Part shown: in pieces, positions 1 to 9,774 of the stretch | Layout: every line of letters starts with the position of its first letter | How positions within the stretch are numbered: the first letter of the stretch is position 1 | From: Bacteroidota bacterium | Lineage (GTDB): Bacteria > Bacteroidota > Bacteroidia > AKYH767-A > OLB10 | NCBI GenBank assembly: GCA_016717725.1 | Contig: JADKFA010000036.1 | Coordinates: 1 to 14,898, forward strand | DNA: 14,898 nt | Direction: 5' to 3' | Position numbers and translations under genes: made by a program | The notes under the pieces: model-generated | Seen by the model: the letters and a program-made list of their open reading frames with translations, nothing else | What the model was told of the DNA's origin: nothing | Databases searched by the model: none

Positions 1-2
1 CC

Positions 3-1218
3 TGTACAGAACCAGATCTGATCGGTCTTGATTTACAACCTGTTTCAAGAAACCCTGGATGAGTACTGATACTTGAAGTGAAAGTTATGTGGTGATGGAG
101 GATTCTTTAATCGTTTGGAGCCCACGCAAAACTTGATCGAGTTGCCCACTTTGTTCCTTGGTATTTTGCCGATGATCCATTTGTCGGAAAAACACAAGCC
201 GGCTTTGTAGCTCAAATTGATTGGGCATTACGATCACGGCTACCACTTTCGCCGGAGCCACCACTCCAGATTCAGTGGTGTTAAGTTTTTTGTATAAAGG
301 CATCAATGGAGACTCGATTCAACGCACCAGATTAGTGTGTATGAGTTGAACGAAAATTATTTACGATAGTACTTACTATTCTGCTAGAACGTATTCCAAA
401 CGAATTTTTACGGCGTCGGATTTAGTTCCGTTATTGAGAGATAGTATTGTTCTTGGAAGCGACACGATAGTTCCGCAATTGCGTCTTCCTCTCGATACAG
501 CGTTGGGCGGTAGGTTTATGCGTGAATATATTAACAATCCTGCAACATTCGCAAGTAATACTGCTTTCCTTGATTTTTTCAAAGGCATCGTCGTGGTTGA
601 TAGTGCTGATGGTATTGGGAGTATTGTTTCTCTTCCATCTACTTCAAGTATTCACCTTACTATTTATTTCTCAGGAAATAAGAGTTATCAGTTTTTGATT
701 GATGAATTCCCGTTCGGACAAGTTTTTCAGTCATCAATATCTTCCTATGAATATGGATAATATTCCTGATGATGATTTGGTTGTCGCGTCATTGGCAGGA
801 CTAAAAGATAGTTTAGTAATTAAAAATATTAGTTCCCTTTATGATGATGGTCCTGTGTCGATCTCTGCTGCGCGATTAATTTTTTGAACTGAAAGATGGA
901 TCTGTTGCTCCGAATTTTAATCCGCATGCTAATTTGCTCGTTTTTGGTAGTGATTCCTTAGGAAATAATATTGCCACTGCGGACGCAAATGAATCTCTCG
1001 AGTTATTTCGGTGGATTGTATGATGAAACCCAAATAAATATACCTTTAATGTTGCTCGTTACTTGCAACAAACATTGAAAAAAGTCGTAGAAAACGGAGG
1101 CACCGATTACGGTCTATTCCTGGTCGTAGGTGGTAGCACGAGCAATGCACGTCGAACCGTAGTGAAAGGACGAGGAGCCATTAAACTTATAGTTACTAAA
1201 ACAAAATTCAACCCTTAA
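3..1218 (+). CDS. DUF4270 family lipoprotein, 5'-partial and multiply frameshifted
   Basis: The product is a DUF4270-type outer-surface lipoprotein of unknown function, typical of Bacteroidota. At the window edge one frame reads CTEPDLIGLDLQP, which fits the acylated Cys and start of a mature lipoprotein; the signal peptide lies outside the window. Family-like pieces follow in changing frames: DDPFVGKTQAGF (about 169-205), TTPDSVVLSFLYKG (about 262-300), YDSTYYSARTYSK (about 363-401), then a long clean stretch at 434-760 with IVPQLRLPLDTALGGRF and FLDFFKGIVV, which are the most recognisable DUF4270 features. The C-terminal part ends with a basic beta-strand (GAIKLIVTKTKFNP) and a stop at 1216-1218. 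At least six frame changes are needed, mostly in the first 430 nt. The stop lies 3 nt before the glmS start, so the two are probably cotranscribed. The family call is fairly sure; whether the gene is truly broken is not, since conserved pieces survive in order at the expected spacing. Confidence 0.72.
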
Positions 1219-1221
1219 ATC

Positions 1222-3059
1222 ATGTGTGGAATTGTTGCCCATATTGGTAAGCAAGACGCTTATCCTATCATCATCAAAGGACTTCAACGCCTCGAGTATC
1301 GCGAGGTTATGATAGTGCAGGTGTTGCTTTATTGAATGGAACATTAAATGTTTACAAAAAAGCGGGGAAGGTAAGCGACCTTGCTGCTTTTGTGAAAGAT
1401 AAAAATTTGTCAGGTGTCGTAGGAATGGGTCATACCCGTTGGGCCACTCATGGAGAACCTAACGATAGAAATGCGCATCCTCATTTTTCACAGTCGAAAG
1501 ATTTTGCCATTATTCACAATGGAATTATTGAGAACTACGCTTCCATCAAGGCAGAATTAGTTAAGCAAGGTCATACTTTTCAAAGTGATACAGACACCGA
1601 AGTGTTGGTGCATTTGATTGAAGAGATTTATACAAAGGTAAACGTTCCTCTTGAAGAAGCGGTGCGTTTGGCGTTAGGAGAAGTGGTGGGTGCTTATGCG
1701 ATTGTGATTTTGTCGAAGAATGATCCCAATAAATTAATTGCTGCACGTAAAGGTTCGCCTATCGTTGTTGGTATTGGTAAAGATGAATTTTTTGTAGCTT
1801 CAGATGCTACACCTATTATTGAGTACACTAAGAATGTCGCGTACTTGAACGACGGTGAAGTGGCGGTAATCTCCGATGGAGAATTAACAGTGAAGACGAT
1901 CGGCAATGAAATAAAAATTCCTTTTGTTCAGGAATTAGAAATGAAACTTGAAGCACTCGAGAAAGGAGGCTATGAGCATTTCATGTTGAAAGAAATTTAT
2001 GAGCAGCCACGCTCTATCGCAGACAGTATGCGCGGTCGTTTTGATAGCCGCCATGGCACCTTGAAGTTAGGAGGTATGCGCGAATTTGAACAGAAGATCG
2101 TGAATGCAAAGCGAATCATTATTGCAGCTTGTGGTACCTCTTGGCACGCAGGAATGGTTGCTGAATATTTGATTGAAGATTTAGCTCGCATTCCGGTGGA
2201 GGTAGAGTACGCTTCAGAATTTCGTTACCGCAATCCCGTTATTTACGAAGATGATGTAGTGATTGCAATTTCTCAAAGTGGAGAAAAAGCCGATACTTTA
2301 GCTGCTATCGAAATGGCGAAGTCGAAAGAGCACAATTTTTTGGAGTCTGTAATGTGGTTGGATCAAGTATCCCGCGTGCTACTCATGCTGGATCATATAC
2401 GCACGCTGGACCAGAAATTGGTGTAGCCTCAACGAAAGCTTTTACAGCACAAGTAACTGTTCTTACCTTGTTGGCTTTGCAAATAGCCCATAAACGTGGA
2501 TCGATTGCGGAATCGCGCTTCCGTCAAATCTTAAATGAATTGGAAACGATACCACAAAAGGTAGAAAAGGCTTTGGAATCGGATGCTAAAATTTTAGCTA
2601 TCGCTCATGAATATAAGAACGCAAGAAACTTTTTGTACTTAGGAAGAGGATATGGTTTTCCCGGTAGCATTAGAAGGCGCATTGAAGTTGAAGGAGATCT
2701 CTTACATTCATGCGGAGGGATATCCAGCTGCAGAGATGAAGCATGGTCCAATCGCTTTAATTGACGATGAAATGCCCGTGGTGGTTATCGCTACAAAGCA
2801 TGGTTCGTATGAAAAAGTAGTGAGTAACATTCAAGAAGTGCGCGCGCGTAAAGGAAAGATCATTGCGATCGTTACCGAAGGAGATACACAAGTGAAAGAA
2901 CTTGCCGACTACGTCATTGAAATTCCGGAGACCGATGAGATTTTAGTTCCGTTGGTGAGCGTGGTTCCTTTGCAGTTGCTAGCCTATCATATCGCGGTGT
3001 TGCGCGGATGTAATGTGGATCAGCCAAGAAATTTAGCGAAGAGTGTAACGGTAGAGTAG
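1222..3059 (+). CDS. glmS: Glutamine--fructose-6-phosphate aminotransferase (isomerizing), three frameshifts
   Basis: GlmS makes glucosamine-6-phosphate from fructose-6-phosphate and glutamine in the cytoplasm, the first step to UDP-GlcNAc for peptidoglycan and surface glycans. The start at 1222 gives MCGIVAHIGK, so the catalytic Cys is residue 2 as required for this class-II amidotransferase. Visible family motifs in order are GMGHTRWATHGEP, HNGIIENYASIK, the hinge LKEIYEQPRSI, then the sugar-isomerase halves with ACGTSWHAG, AISQSGE, STKAFTAQV, GFPVALEGALKLKE and AEMKHGP, ending PRNLAKSVTVE. The frame changes near 1301 (after LEYR), near 2335 (beside a T-run) and near 2662 (an extra C in TTTTCCC). 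Net length is 1838 nt, one short of the 1839 nt expected for a 612-residue enzyme, so only single-base indels separate it from a normal full-length gene. GlmS is usually essential, so sequencing error is more likely than a real pseudogene. Confidence 0.93.
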
Positions 3060-3068
3060 TACCGAAAA

Positions 3069-4250
3069 TCAACTGTGTTTTAGAAGAACATTTCTGTACA
3101 GTTCGCCAATTTTTTGCGGACTGTAGTGTAGTTCAATATCTTCAAAAGCTTGTTGATCCAGATGGGCCTCTTCATATTTTCCATGAATCACTCCGTCCAT
3201 CTCAGCTGCTAATTGATCGGCATGCTCAGATGGAAATAGAATGCCGTTTTTTCCATGAGTTATTAACTCAGCATTGGGTGGAAGATTGGAAGCGATCACC
3301 ATTTTTGGGAAACTCATTGCCATTAACAATACTCCACTTTGATAAATTCGTGTATAAGGGAGCACGATAGCTTTGGAAATGGAAAATAAATAATCACGTT
3401 CCTCATCGCTGATGTGTCGAATAACAGGGATGACTTTGTCGGTGATGTTCAAGACGGTGATAATATCTTCATATCGACTCCAATTATCGTCACGCACCTT
3501 TCCAGCAATAATAACTTTGAAATCGGTAGTTGATTGAGAAATGGCTTCAAGTAAAATTTCTAGCCCTTTCGCTTTTTTTATTTGGCCGAAAAAAAGGAAT
3601 AGCGGTGTTTTTTCTCTCATACATCCTGGCAACATGCTGTGAATACTTCCTGGTAGATGAGCGCTACGTTTCAATTGTTCCAAAGTCCTAGTGCATGGTG
3701 AAAAGGGCGAAATAGATGTCGGAAATGCACATGCGGGATAACATATTGTAGTGCTTTCAATGATTGTACCGAATGACTTTATTAGTTCTGATTTGCAAAA
3801 TTCATTATGTACAATACGCAGGTTGGATAATTTTCCAATCACTGTTTTTCTGACAATGGGAAGTGTGAAAGTATCCAAGCTTTCAATGTCATGAACAATG
3901 GAACATAGGCGCAGTCCCATCAATCGCGCAATGGTAAAGGTTACTAAATCAAAAACACCTGCTCTGAAAACATGAACAATAATCCAGTCGCAATGATTTT
4001 TTTTGCTTTTGCGAAGCGCTTTTATAAACCCAAAGAAGTTACTGGTGATGGCACTTACTTTAGAAACACCTGTGTTAAAAAATTGATGATATACATTTAC
4101 AGGACCTTCCTGCATTGAAAAATTTGAGAATAATTCAACGCTGTAGTTTTCGTTTTGTAATCCTGAAAGCAATAATAAGTCATAGTGATCCATGCCCGCT
4201 TTTATACCTACAGGATCAATCATTGAAATTTTTATGTTGCTTGAAGACAT
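3069..4250 (-). CDS. GT4-like glycosyltransferase (GT-B fold)
   Basis: This is an intact open frame and probably a cytoplasmic or membrane-associated glycosyltransferase that adds a sugar from an activated donor during repeat-unit assembly. The C-terminal half carries the donor-domain pattern of family 1/4 enzymes: LFFGQIKKAKGLEILLEA, FKVIIAGK, then YTRIYQSGVLLMAMSF followed by VIASNLPPNAELI and KNGILFPSEHADQLA. The usual Glu-X7-Glu of GT4 is not conserved: the second Glu position is Met in LLMAMSF, a variant I recognise from related IYQSG-type enzymes. I chose the start at 4250 (MSSSNIKISMIDP, 393 residues), which leaves 13 nt after the upstream gene. The alternative ATG at 4289 would add 13 residues unlike the family and overlap that gene by 26 nt. 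It is the last gene of the minus-strand run and converges on glmS. Donor and acceptor cannot be read from the sequence. Confidence 0.82.
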   Translation of the reverse strand: MSSSNIKISMIDPVGIKAGMDHYDLLLLSGLQNENYSVELFSNFSMQEGPVNVYHQFFNTGVSKVSAITSNFFGFIKALRKSKKNHCDWIIVHVFRAGVFDLVTFTIARLMGLRLCSIVHDIESLDTFTLPIVRKTVIGKLSNLRIVHNEFCKSELIKSFGTIIESTTICYPACAFPTSISPFSPCTRTLEQLKRSAHLPGSIHSMLPGCMREKTPLFLFFGQIKKAKGLEILLEAISQSTTDFKVIIAGKVRDDNWSRYEDIITVLNITDKVIPVIRHISDEERDYLFSISKAIVLPYTRIYQSGVLLMAMSFPKMVIASNLPPNAELITHGKNGILFPSEHADQLAAEMDGVIHGKYEEAHLDQQAFEDIELHYSPQKIGELYRNVLLKHS

Positions 4251-4263
4251 TATTCCACGATCA

Positions 4264-5536
4264 TCAATTTTTGTTCTTGCCGTATTCACTCATCATAAAT
4301 TTCCAAAGAGGTGTGGAGGGTCCCACTTTTTTAATGTCCCATTCTGTGAGTGGTAAATTTTTATTGACAACATCGTAATAGGGATCCCAAGCTTCAGTAC
4401 CTGCTTCATAGGCAAAAAGGCTCCAACTCCATTGGTAGCTATCCATAACTTCAACAACATCTTTGACCCATACTTCAGCTCCTTTCGACCAGCGTGCTGC
4501 TTGAAACTCCCCGATATAAATTAGGCAATTGTGCTTCTTTTGAAATTTTTTCATAATGGCTAACTTTTCTTCAACCATTTTTCGATCCCAGTGCTCTCCT
4601 TTAATTCTTCCAGGATATTCCACTCCTTTTGGCCGTGTACGTATTCCTTGATGCGTAAATTGATCCGGCAAATACATGTGCGCATTGTAGATGATTCGAT
4701 CATCTTGAATATTAAATCCGTCGAATCCTATATAATTTGTGGGCTTACCCCACGGTCCAGGAGAGAGTAAAAACCATCTTTCTTTATCAACCTTACGAAT
4801 GGTTTGTAAAACATTCGCAAAGAAGTTTTCTAATTGTGGAGGTGTCTTTCCACCATTCTTTTGTTGAATCACGGGTTCACCCATCACTTCATAAGCCGAT
4901 AATTCATCGCCGCGATTTTTAAATCTTGATGCAATAATATTAATCATACTATAGGTGCTGTCTATGTATTTTCTGTCTTCCCAAAATTCTGGCGATTTCT
5001 CGTCAATTTTAATTTTAGGGTCAAGTACCAAATGATTAAAAGCCACAACACTGGTCATCCCATGTTTTTTGCATTCATCTAATATGCTTTCTGCCCAAAT
5101 TAATTCATCAAAAAAGCATTGTTTAGGATCTAAATTTTTTCGCTTCGCACGAATAACAGGTTTCATTTGAATACGAAGAAAATTTACACCAATACTTGCT
5201 AAATGAAGCTACATCAGAGGCATCAGAATTTTCGGATTGAAAACATATTCCTCTCCAAGGCCAATTTTTAGGGAGTGAATTTTTGTTCCCCTTTGACTGT
5301 CCCCCAGAATTTGATGGAGAGGGTTCATTTGTGTTTGTAGCAGTAGGCGTGCTTCCCGTTCCAGAGGATGTAGATGTTGTTGCAGTGGAAGTGCTATTGC
5401 TCTCATTCTTTGAATGAGATATAGGAGAATTTTTATTTTCGATAGGATGATTTTTTCCAGCTTTCGGCTGAGAACATCCTGCAAATACAATGAATAAAAT
5501 TCCAACTAAATAATGGCTGAGGTAGGTTGATTTCAT
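4264..5536 (-). CDS. GH5-type glycoside hydrolase (cellulase-like) lipoprotein, one frameshift
   Basis: This is a predicted surface or periplasmic glycosidase. The N-terminus is a lipoprotein signal with lipobox FAGC (Cys21), followed by a long Ser/Thr/Asn/Gly-rich linker to about residue 90, then the catalytic domain beginning LPKNWPWRGICF. The frame changes once near 5206-5213: the first frame reads SDVASFSKYW while the next gives LASIGVNFLRIQ, the classic first GH5 strand, so a single extra T in GCTTCATTT explains it. Downstream, YEVMGEP matches the region of the acid/base Glu (Asn-Glu-Pro in most GH5, here Gly-Glu-Pro) and IYIGEFQAARW matches the nucleophile Glu. WSWSLFAYEAGTEAWDP fits the closing aromatic strand. 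It lies 41 nt after ST-A and 13 nt before the glycosyltransferase, inside a synthesis operon. A role in trimming or releasing the polymer is inferred from context; the substrate is unknown. Confidence 0.82.
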
Positions 5537-5577
5537 GTGTCTGAATTAAGATACACAAAGTAAATAAAAAAATGTAA

Positions 5578-6605
5578 TTATATCTTGGTGAATCTACGTA
5601 AAAGATAATCCAACTTACCTTTGGTTCTGCTCCAGTTTAAAAGGAGGGATAATGATCCCTTTATAGGAAGTAAGGCCCATAGTTTCAGCTTTTGCAGAAA
5701 ACTTCCTTTCAAATTGCTTCTTTTATAGCCAAGACGTTCCATCATGGCACCATTAATTTCTTCACAAATTTCAATTTCGGCGTTGTTGAGTCCTCCTTTG
5801 TTCCAAGATCCAGAACGCGATGAATCAATGCCTGACTTTCCAGGCTCATCTTTACGCATGGAGGAACCTACTTGTGGAACATTCAGCATGTCTTCCTCAA
5901 AATTTATAGTGCAGTGTGAACAAATTTTACGGAGCGTTTCTTCGGGAGATGAAATTAGATTTTCGAAATGAACAGTCAATACTTTTTCACGTTCAGGGTA
6001 CATCCAGCTTTCACAGCATTTTCCAAAGTCGACAAATGAGTTGAGGATGGTAGTTGGCCCAAAAGCGAAGCATTTCTCTACGCTTCACATATCCTCCGCC
6101 AAGCTTACGTCGTTGGTGTCTGTTTTTTGTGATAACAGTACATCTCTTGGATCTCGAACGATATGTACAATTTTTGCAAAGGGAAATATTTCTAAAATTT
6201 GATCAATCTTAAATATATTTCCAGGAAGATCTTCGCTTGGAATTTCTTTTCCTTTTCTTCTTACTTCATAATTCACAAAATGATAATATAATTCCCATGC
6301 ATGTATTCCTTCATGAAAATGTTTGCGAGTGAGTTCCTTTGCTTCCACTTCGTATTTTTCAGGATCCCGTGTTGCATGAAGTTTTCTGTCTGCAACGTCT
6401 AAGAGCCATGTGAACGCTTTTATGCATTCTTGTTCAGATAGAGGGTTAAATTCTTTTCCGTGAGATATGCAGGACCAAATAGATGGAGTTCTGGAAATTT
6501 ATAGACCCTTGAATTTCTACCTAGCATTCTACCAAGCATAGTAGTTCCTGAACGACTGTTGCCGACTACGAAGATCATTTTGTTGGAAAGTAGCTCGATA
6601 CTCAT
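5578..6605 (-). CDS. Sulfotransferase ST-A (Sulfotransfer_3-like), multiply frameshifted
   Basis: The product is a PAPS-dependent-type sulfotransferase of about 342 residues once the frames are joined. The N-terminus (MSIELLSNKMIFVVGNSRSG) contains the 5'-phosphosulfate loop GNSRSGTTMLGRMLGRN. The 3'-phosphate motif is IVHIVRDPRDVLLSQ around 6145-6190. The C-terminal piece (5578-6003) holds VHFENLISSPEETLRKIC, the usual helix after the acceptor region, then GSSMRKDEPGKSG. The frame changes near 6450-6490, near 6092 (joining SL to GGYVKRREMLRFWA), and twice near 6010-6022 (RLWKM to KAG to MYPERE). Its Arg-Ser-Gly-Thr-Thr loop and Asp-Pro-Arg-Asp motif differ from the Lys-Cys/Ala-Gly-Thr-Thr loops of the four sulfotransferases upstream, so it belongs to another branch and was not made by their tandem duplication. 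It is 19 nt downstream of the Wzy-like gene. The acceptor cannot be predicted. Confidence 0.82.
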
Positions 6606-6624
6606 GAAAGAATGTTCGTTTTTT

Positions 6625-7895
6625 TTAAGCGGTTATTTCACCATTAGTAGGTTTGTAATGATATCGGAAATAGTAGATAATGGCAAAGAATACAGAAGGC
6701 AACCCTATATACTTAATATTTGTTGCAGCTGTAATCATATCCAGAAAAATAAAGATGAGACCATATTGTGCAGTCGTTAAAAGTATATGATGGTTATTCC
6801 GAAGTTTTCTTGCCCATTTAATAGCAAAAATAAAAGGTAAATAAAATACTAAGGTGCCAAGAATTCCATACACAAATAAATTTCCAAAGATTCCAACGTC
6901 GGCAGCATAAAAATATCCAAAAATCCTGAGAATCCCCCTTTAAATTGAGAACTAACAAAACCGTTTCCTAACCATGGATGTTTGTAGAAACCTTTGATTG
7001 CAATGGCTCCTTCAGAGAGTCTCATGTTTGTGGAATACTCGGTGGTAGATTCCCCCGTAACAATTGTGGAGGCATTTCCAAAGATGGTAATGTAGTGACT
7101 TATGATTTCTGGACTTATAATTAGAACAATTCCTATCAACGAAAAGATAATAATGCTACCCCAAATAATAAAATAGAAGGTTTTAGTTAAATTTACATTT
7201 CTCAGAAAGTAGATCGCTGTAGTTATGCATATCATTAGAATTTGCGAGCGATCCTGTATGTATATTAGAAAATAGATGATTCCTAATGCTAAAGGAATTA
7301 AGTATTTGAAATTATTTGATGAGAGCATAATAATCATAAAGTAAATGATGATGTTTGCAACTACATCACTTGGAAATTCATAATGCCACCCTTTATTTAA
7401 ACTGAATCGAACAAATTCTGTATCGCTAAATTTAGTAGGATCAATAAATACACTAAAGAAAAGCATGATGATCATGATTACGAAAAGGGACTTAATAAAA
7501 TACTTGGTTAAATTATCGATGCTCACCCAATTTTTCTTCAACGCAGTAAGTATAAAATAACCCGCGAACATAATGAACTGTTGCCTTTGTGCAATTAATC
7601 CCATCCAATAGGGTTGTTGGAATTCTTGATTGGCTTGCCATGCATTAATAAAGGGTAATAAGAATAAAGGAAGCAAAATCAATTGAAGATAATTGCCTGT
7701 GCCTTTTATCCATCCTAACACCATTTCTCTAAAGGATACAAAAGAAACAATGGCAACCACTAATAAGAAGAAGATTTCAAAGATCCCTATGGGTAATCGA
7801 TCAAGTGTACGAAATGTTAAAAGGAAGAACATGAACCAAATGGTAGGTAATACCAATTTAGATCGTGAGTATCCAATGAGGCGAACAGCTTCCAT
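6625..7895 (-). CDS. Wzy/O-antigen ligase-like polysaccharide polymerase, one frameshift
   Basis: This is a polytopic inner-membrane protein of about 423 residues and probably the polymerase (or ligase) of the glycan made here. Hydrophobic segments run through most of it, starting after MEAVRLIGYSRSKLVLP and continuing in blocks such as FEIFFLLVVAIVSFVSF and IIWGSIIIFSLIGIVLIISP. The large loop before the C-terminal helices contains HPWLGNGF, like the His-Pro-X-X-Gly-X-Gly-Phe pattern of Wzy_C/O-antigen ligase proteins, and an upstream Arg-rich YIQDRSQ. The frame changes once near 6905: the first frame drifts into LPTLESLEIYLC, while the other reads AADVGIFGNLFVYGILG and continues into good membrane helices to the stop at 6625. 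It starts 11 nt after ST-B. These proteins have low sequence conservation, so polymerase versus ligase cannot be decided; the paired flippase favours polymerase. Confidence 0.78.
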
Positions 7896-7906
7896 TTATA
7901 TTCTGC

Positions 7907-8815
7907 TTAGTGAGTTTTTTGAGTTGGTGATTGTATCCAATGTTCAATGGGTAATCCTGTTGTTGATTTTAATTGCTCGAGCCCTGGTCTATAATATTCA
8001 TTTAATTCGGCTTCGAAGGTTTTGCTTAGTGTTGGGAGGTTGTTCTTGCTGAATAAATATGATTTGATTTTATTTCGAATTTCTTCGTTGAGTATTATCG
8101 CTAATGCTTTTCTGACTTTTTGATTTTTATATAAGTTGCGAATAATTATATTTTTTCCGGCTCCAGTCACATTTTGTTGTTCCAGTATTTCGTTTGTATT
8201 TGTTTTACTTATACTTAAAAATGAAAATACTTTTTTTAGCGTTTGTTTAGGATGTTGAACGAGGTCTTCATGCAATAGAATTAGTATTTGATTTGAATCA
8301 AAGGTATCGTAATATCGTTTTAACTGTTCGGTATACCCACTGAGTAAAAAATATTGTTGGAAGTAATTTCCTGTATTAGAATGTTCTTTTCCGTTAGTAA
8401 ATATTTCTTCAAATGATTCTGTTACCAAACCTAAACTATAGTCCATTTGGTAATGTGAAAAAGCTCTTTGTACGGGTTTGCGTAAAGAGATAATAATTTT
8501 AGCGTTTGGATTGTATTCTTTGATTCTTTTTGGAACCTCATCGTAAAAGAGATAGGATACACTTGCTTCTCCTCTTATTTTGGTGGTTTCATTGCATTTG
8601 AATAAAGCCAAGTATTCCGATTCGGTTCTTATGTTTATTTTGTTGTAGTAGAGTTGTTGTTTTTCGATCTCAGTATAACTAAAATAGTTGGGTTCTTTAT
8701 CTGAACTCATACATACTTGAGGATGTTTATCGAGATGAGCATGTAATGCCGTCGTTCCTGCTTTAGGAGCGCCAACAATAAAAAAGTCAACTTTATTATT
8801 ATCTTGATTATTCAT
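7907..8815 (-). CDS. Sulfotransferase ST-B (Sulfotransfer_1/HSNST-like), intact
   Basis: An intact 302-residue sulfotransferase, expected to move sulfate from PAPS to a hydroxyl or amino group on a glycan. The 5'-phosphosulfate loop is GAPKAGTTAL at residues 15-24, followed by the HPQVCMSSDKEPNYFS segment typical of heparan-type bacterial relatives. The 3'-phosphate-binding strand-helix is IIISLRKPVQRAFSHY around residues 105-121. LILLHEDLVQHPKQTLKKVFSFL fits the conserved helix after the catalytic core, split here as LILLHEDLV and KQTLKKVFSFL. The C-terminus ends in an LEQLK...EHW pattern shared with its neighbours. Its ATG (8815-8813) directly abuts the ST-C stop (8818-8816), which points to translational coupling. 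There are no frame breaks, unlike ST-C and ST-D. The substrate and sulfation position are unknown. Confidence 0.92.
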   Translation of the reverse strand: MNNQDNNKVDFFIVGAPKAGTTALHAHLDKHPQVCMSSDKEPNYFSYTEIEKQQLYYNKINIRTESEYLALFKCNETTKIRGEASVSYLFYDEVPKRIKEYNPNAKIIISLRKPVQRAFSHYQMDYSLGLVTESFEEIFTNGKEHSNTGNYFQQYFLLSGYTEQLKRYYDTFDSNQILILLHEDLVQHPKQTLKKVFSFLSISKTNTNEILEQQNVTGAGKNIIIRNLYKNQKVRKALAIILNEEIRNKIKSYLFSKNNLPTLSKTFEAELNEYYRPGLEQLKSTTGLPIEHWIQSPTQKTH

Positions 8816-9774
8816 TTACAACCAATGTTTCAAGTCTCGTTGCAAAATATTTTCTAATTGTAGAATGTCGTGATGATAGCGAGCGCTCATCCATTTTCGA
8901 TCTTCATCACTCATTTTAGGAACTTTTCCTTCTCTGAAGAATGCATCTTTCGTTTTTCTGCCAAGCACTAGGCAGAGCCCTGAAAATTTTTCGCTTTAAT
9001 CCAATTTGTGTTATGAATTTAATGAAACCTGGATTCTTTGGTATTCGTGCCTCATTAAATTTTTCATCGTATTGTATCACAGTATCGGTTCTTAAATCTA
9101 AAAATTCGAATAGCTCTTTTACCAGAGCTTTGTTATCTTTTTTTAGGTCATCGAAGAGAAATATTTTATCTGATGGGAGGGGAAAAGGTCAATGAACCGT
9201 TTGATTTGTTCTGCATATAAGCCTAGTTCATAGTAAAGATGTGAAATACTCCATCCATGTTGAGCTTTAGCATCGTCGTGTAATACTTCTTCACGAAAAG
9301 GCAATGTAGTTCTTCCGTCTCTAAGGTTCGCCATATAATGTGAATATGCCCTTTCCGCCGGTTGTCGTAAGATCATCACAATTTTCATGGTTGGAAAATC
9401 ACGAAAAATATTGATGCAGCTTTTGTAGAATACATATAGGAGTTACTGATCTCACCAATTCTTTTATGTGCTTTAACAAATTTGAAAAGCTTTTAGATAC
9501 TGTTCTCGATTGGAAACGTAAGCTCCCCATTGTTCTACAGACATATCTCCGTTCACATATTTTTCAATATCTAAATTTTACTTCTTTCATAGATTTTATA
9601 TTCTGCACTAAAATTTTCAGGTACGATGTCAGTAGAAAAGTGATTGGGTTCCTTAATCGGACTCATATAAACATCTGGGTGTTGTCTCAAATAATGATAC
9701 AAGGAAGTTGTGCCACATTTCGCAGCACCGGCTACAAGAAAATTAGGTTGATTTATTATTTTATCTGTAGCCAT
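8816..9774 (-). CDS. Sulfotransferase ST-C (Sulfotransfer_1-like), about five frameshifts
   Basis: A sulfotransferase of about 319 residues after joining frames. The N-terminal piece (9774-9571) has the PAPS loop GAAKCGTTSLYHYL and HPDVYMSPIKEPNHFS. The rest follows in other frames: VNGDMSVEQWGAYVSNREQY (about 9555-9490), VKAHKRIGEISNSYMYST (about 9480-9425), RDFPTMKIVMILRQPAERAY with the 3'-phosphate motif (about 9400-9350), ELGLYAEQIKRFIDLFPSHQ, LVKELFEFLDLRTD, and finally DILQLENILQRDLKHWL with a stop at 8816-8818. The breaks fall near 9575, 9483, 9408, 9160 and 8950, several beside T or A runs. The start overlaps the end of ST-D by 19 nt and the stop abuts the ST-B start. It is closely related to ST-D: 32 of the 42 residues around the PAPS loop that I aligned are identical. 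It is probably a working gene with consensus errors, but true decay after duplication is possible. Confidence 0.82.

Noticed and set aside
1222..3059. Programmed frameshifting as the cause of the glmS breaks
   Set aside because: There are three separate shifts in different directions, no conserved slippery-site arrangement is apparent, and glmS is not known to use frameshifting.
3060..3068. Bidirectional terminator between glmS and the glycosyltransferase
   Set aside because: Only 9 nt separate the stops and I see no stem-loop with a T-run there.
7693..8052. 119-codon plus-strand open frame across the Wzy/ST-B junction
   Set aside because: It lies antisense to two well-supported genes and spans their boundary, with no family features.
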